Shown: piece by piece, positions 61,867 to 64,000 of the stretch
Numbering within the stretch: the first letter of the stretch is position 1
Layout of the letters: each line of letters begins with the position of its first letter
NCBI RefSeq assembly: GCF_014647975.1
Contig: NZ_BMQF01000002.1
Span: 558,001 to 622,000, forward strand
DNA: 64,000 nucleotides
Direction of reading: 5' to 3'
Source: Streptomyces fumigatiscleroticus
Lineage (GTDB): Bacteria > Actinomycetota > Actinomycetes > Streptomycetales > Streptomycetaceae
The notes under the pieces: model-generated
Told to the model about the DNA's origin: nothing
Databases searched by the model: none
The model's input: the letters and a program-made list of their open reading frames with translations, nothing else
Made by a program: the position numbers and the translations under genes

Positions 61867-63221
61867 CCACCCAGGCCGTGCCCGCCGGGAACGCCGCCTC
61901 CGACCCCGCTACCGCGGCGGCCCGGGCCACCGCCGCGATCCTGAGCGACACCCTGCACGGCCGGGAGCGCGGTGTCGTGGTCGACTCCCCGCCGGGCGCC
62001 GGCAAGTCCACGCTCGTGGTGCGGGCGGCGCTGGAGCTGGCGGAGGCCGGACGCCCGCTGATGATCGTGGCGCAGACCAACGCCCAGGTCGACGATCTGG
62101 TGCTCAGGCTCGCCGAGAAGAGTCCACAGCTGCCGGTCGGCCGGCTGCACAGCAGCGACGCCGACCCCTACGACAAGGCGCTCGACGACCTGCCGAACGT
62201 CCGCAAGTCGGCGAAGGCGGCCGATCTAGCGGGTCTCGCCGTGGTGGTCTCCACCGCCGCCAAGTGGGCGCATGTGAAGGTCGACGAGCCGTGGCGGCAC
62301 GCCATCGTCGACGAGGCGTACCAGATGCGCTCGGACTCGCTGCTCGCCGTGGCGGGGCTGTTCGAGCGGGCGCTGTTCGTGGGCGACCCGGGCCAGCTCG
62401 ACCCGTTCGCGATCGTGGGCAGCGAGCAGTGGGCGGGACTGTCGTACGACCCGTCGGCCTCGGCGGTGAGCACGCTGCTCGCGCACAATCCCGGACTGCC
62501 GCAGCACCGTCTGCCGGTGTCGTGGCGGCTCCCGGCGTCCGCCGCGCCGCTGGTGTCGGACGCGTTCTACCCCTACACGCCGTTCCGCAGCGGCACCGCA
62601 CACGACGACCGGCGGCTCACCTTCGCCGTCCCGTCGGACGGTTCCGGCCCGGACCGGGTGATCGACGAGGCGGCCGGCTCCGGCTGGGGCCTGCTGGAGC
62701 TGCCCGCCCGGCACACTCCGCGCACGGACCCGGAGGCGGTGGGCGCGGTGGCGGCGGTGGTCGGGCGGCTGCTGGACCGGGGCGGCGCGGCCGTCTCGGA
62801 GCGGTCTTCGGACCCGGTGCCGCTCACCGCCGACCGGATCGCCGTCGGCACCGCCCACCGGGACCAGGCGGCGGCGGTCCGGGCGGCTCTGGCCGGGCTG
62901 GGCGTGGCGGACGTCACCGTGGACACGGCCAACCGGCTCCAGGGCCGGGAGTTCGACGTGACGGTGGTGCTGCACCCGCTCTCCGGCCGCCCCGACGCCA
63001 CCGCCTTCCATCTGGAGACCGGCCGCCTGTGCGTCCTGGCCTCCCGGCACCGGCACGCGTGCATCGTGGTCTGCCGGGCGGGGGTGAGCGAGCTGCTGGA
63101 CGACTATCCGTCGACGGAACCGGTCCAGTTGGGGACGGTGGTGAAGTTCCCGGACGGCTGGGAGGCGATGATGTCCACCTGGGACCACTGGTCCGGACAC
63201 CGGGTGCCCTGGCGTCCCTGA
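61863..63221 (+). CDS. SF1 (Upf1/Dna2-like) helicase
   Basis: A 452-residue SF1 helicase core. Motif I is DSPPGAGKST (Lys48), Ia MIVAQTNAQVDDLV, II AIVDEAYQM (Asp150-Glu151), III LFVGDPGQLDPF (residues 172-183), IV RLPVSWRLP, V VDTANRLQGREFDVTVVL and VI LASRHRHACIVV. The protein starts almost directly at motif I, lacking the N-terminal domains that Upf1-like helicases normally have. The GTG start overlaps the previous stop (GTGA). With the Fe-S nuclease two genes upstream it recreates the Dna2 nuclease-helicase combination in separate chains. Confidence 0.88.
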   Translation: MTTQAVPAGNAASDPATAAARATAAILSDTLHGRERGVVVDSPPGAGKSTLVVRAALELAEAGRPLMIVAQTNAQVDDLVLRLAEKSPQLPVGRLHSSDADPYDKALDDLPNVRKSAKAADLAGLAVVVSTAAKWAHVKVDEPWRHAIVDEAYQMRSDSLLAVAGLFERALFVGDPGQLDPFAIVGSEQWAGLSYDPSASAVSTLLAHNPGLPQHRLPVSWRLPASAAPLVSDAFYPYTPFRSGTAHDDRRLTFAVPSDGSGPDRVIDEAAGSGWGLLELPARHTPRTDPEAVGAVAAVVGRLLDRGGAAVSERSSDPVPLTADRIAVGTAHRDQAAAVRAALAGLGVADVTVDTANRLQGREFDVTVVLHPLSGRPDATAFHLETGRLCVLASRHRHACIVVCRAGVSELLDDYPSTEPVQLGTVVKFPDGWEAMMSTWDHWSGHRVPWRP

Positions 63222-63425
63222 CCGTCTCCCCGGCACCTGCCCGGCGAGACGGCCAGCGCGGCGCCGCCCGGTGCGGCGGGCGTGGGCGGAGGCGTTCGAA
63301 GGCCGTTCATCCGGTGGCCGAGGCCCCCTTGCGTGGCCGCGCGACAATGGACGGTGGCCCGCTCCACCGGGATCGTCCCCGCGCGCGGAGAAGGGCCGTG
63401 ACCGAACCTACGAGGAGGAGAAGAC

Positions 63426-63791
63426 ATGGCGGAGCCCACGCCGCGCCGGAACGAACCGCGGCTACGCCCCGCGCCCCTGCTCTTCGAGCCCGCGGAGGCG
63501 GCCGCCGATCCGGAGCACTTCTTCTCCCTGGAGTCGATCGACGACCCGCGCGCGCTGCTGGACCGGGCGACGGAGCTGACCCAGGCGTTCCGCGCGGCCG
63601 CGGACCGGGCGGTGGAGTTCCAGGCCATCGCGGCGGCGCAGCTGGCCGACCCGCGGCGCTTCGACCGGCTGACCCCGGCGGACATCGCCGAGCGGGCCGA
63701 GTGGACCGAGGACTACGCCAGGAAGATGGTGGAGTTCGGCCGGGACCTGATGCGCGGAGAGGAGAGCCCGGGGCACGTCGACCCGGTGTGA
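63426..63791 (+). CDS. Small conserved acidic helical protein, unknown function
   Basis: A 121-residue soluble protein. It begins with a Pro/Arg-rich segment and continues as helices: FFSLESIDDPRALLDRATEL, FRAAADRAVEFQAIAAAQLA and DIAERAEWTEDYARKMVEFG. I do not recognise the family. ATG 63426 follows AGGAGGAGAAGAC, a strong ribosome binding site. It lies 204 bp after the helicase gene, so it probably has its own promoter. Confidence 0.75.
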   Translation: MAEPTPRRNEPRLRPAPLLFEPAEAAADPEHFFSLESIDDPRALLDRATELTQAFRAAADRAVEFQAIAAAQLADPRRFDRLTPADIAERAEWTEDYARKMVEFGRDLMRGEESPGHVDPV

Positions 63792-63942
63792 GACCCCGCC
63801 TCTGAGACCCCGGGCCCGGTCGGCGCCGGCATCTCCGGCATATGCCAGCCGACCAGGCAAGATACTCCGTACCGGCCATTCATGTCGCCATTTCCGGCAA
63901 CCCTCGGGAACGGAGCGCTCACGCAAGGTAAATGTGGGTGTC

Positions 63943-64000
63943 ATGAGCGACGCACGGAACGAGCCGTCCCCCGACCGCGCCTCCGCGTCCCGGTTCGAGG
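63943..64000 (+). CDS. Start of an unidentified gene, truncated at window end
   Basis: An ATG at 63943 preceded by GGGTGTC opens a frame (MSDARNEPSPDRASASRFE...) that runs off the window with good third-position GC. Only 19 codons are visible, so no function can be given. The 151 bp upstream contain no gene. Confidence 0.5.
   Translation, partial: MSDARNEPSPDRASASRFE

Overview
The window is a contiguous piece of a Streptomyces (or very close actinomycete) chromosome. It is very GC-rich throughout with strong third-position GC bias, and it carries several landmark Streptomyces loci: the desferrioxamine cluster desEF-desABCD with iron boxes, adpA with an in-frame TTA (bldA) codon next to orn and a tRNA-His, and the cellobiose locus cebR-cebEFG-bglC. 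From memory, the gene order resembles the S. coelicolor SCO2760-SCO2830 interval; this was not checked by a search.

Layout. 1-5.0 kb: the 3'-truncated gene of a fused tandem ABC exporter, a secreted phytase-like protein and a secreted class-A-type serine hydrolase (all minus strand). 5.0-6.8 kb: two small minus-strand genes divergent from an XRE/DUF5753 regulator, frameshifted in a C run, plus DUF397, with a palindrome repeated in the promoter and inside the gene. 6.8-12 kb: a secreted peptidoglycan-binding-like protein divergent from an AraC regulator, a gene remnant, a GT39-type membrane glycosyltransferase with a Gly/Met-rich insert, and a secreted endonuclease I. 12-14.5 kb: a collapsed ThDP-enzyme remnant translationally coupled to agmatinase, and a phosphatase. 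14.5-24 kb: cation efflux, TesB thioesterase, an acyl-CoA dehydrogenase and the leucine/isovalerate catabolic operon (carboxylase beta, carboxylase alpha, HMG-CoA lyase, acyl-CoA dehydrogenase) divergent from its TetR repressor. 24-26.4 kb: two membrane-protein genes divergent from a MerR regulator. 26.5-33.7 kb: desferrioxamine uptake and biosynthesis. 33.7-43.2 kb: DUF4429 protein, purple-acid-type phosphatase, glmS, membrane protein, universal stress protein, adpA, orn, tRNA-His. 43.4-50 kb: cellobiose uptake and hydrolysis under CebR. 50-53.8 kb: GH18 chitinase downstream of an OmpR-type two-component pair, with phased heptamers in the chitinase promoter. 53.8-58.1 kb: small secreted protein, spermidine-synthase-like protein, NsdA-like TPR regulator with an 18-bp coding repeat, histidine phosphatase. 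58.2-64 kb: PAP2 protein, then a three-gene operon and the start of another gene.

The most interesting locus is 59.08-63.22 kb. Three tightly overlapping genes encode a RecB/Cas4-like nuclease with four cysteines in an iron-sulfur arrangement, an unrecognised 530-residue protein with a predicted beta-rich C-terminus, and an SF1 helicase. Together they look like a Dna2/Upf1-type nuclease-helicase split over three polypeptides. Directly upstream is TTGTCAGTGGC followed 6 bp later by CAGACT, which matches the RecA-independent (PafBC-type) DNA-damage promoter of actinobacteria and places the GTG start at or next to the predicted transcription start. I infer a DNA-damage-inducible DNA-processing system.

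No insertion sequences, CRISPR arrays, rRNA genes or prophage were seen. Long open frames antisense to real genes are GC-bias artefacts and are not annotated.
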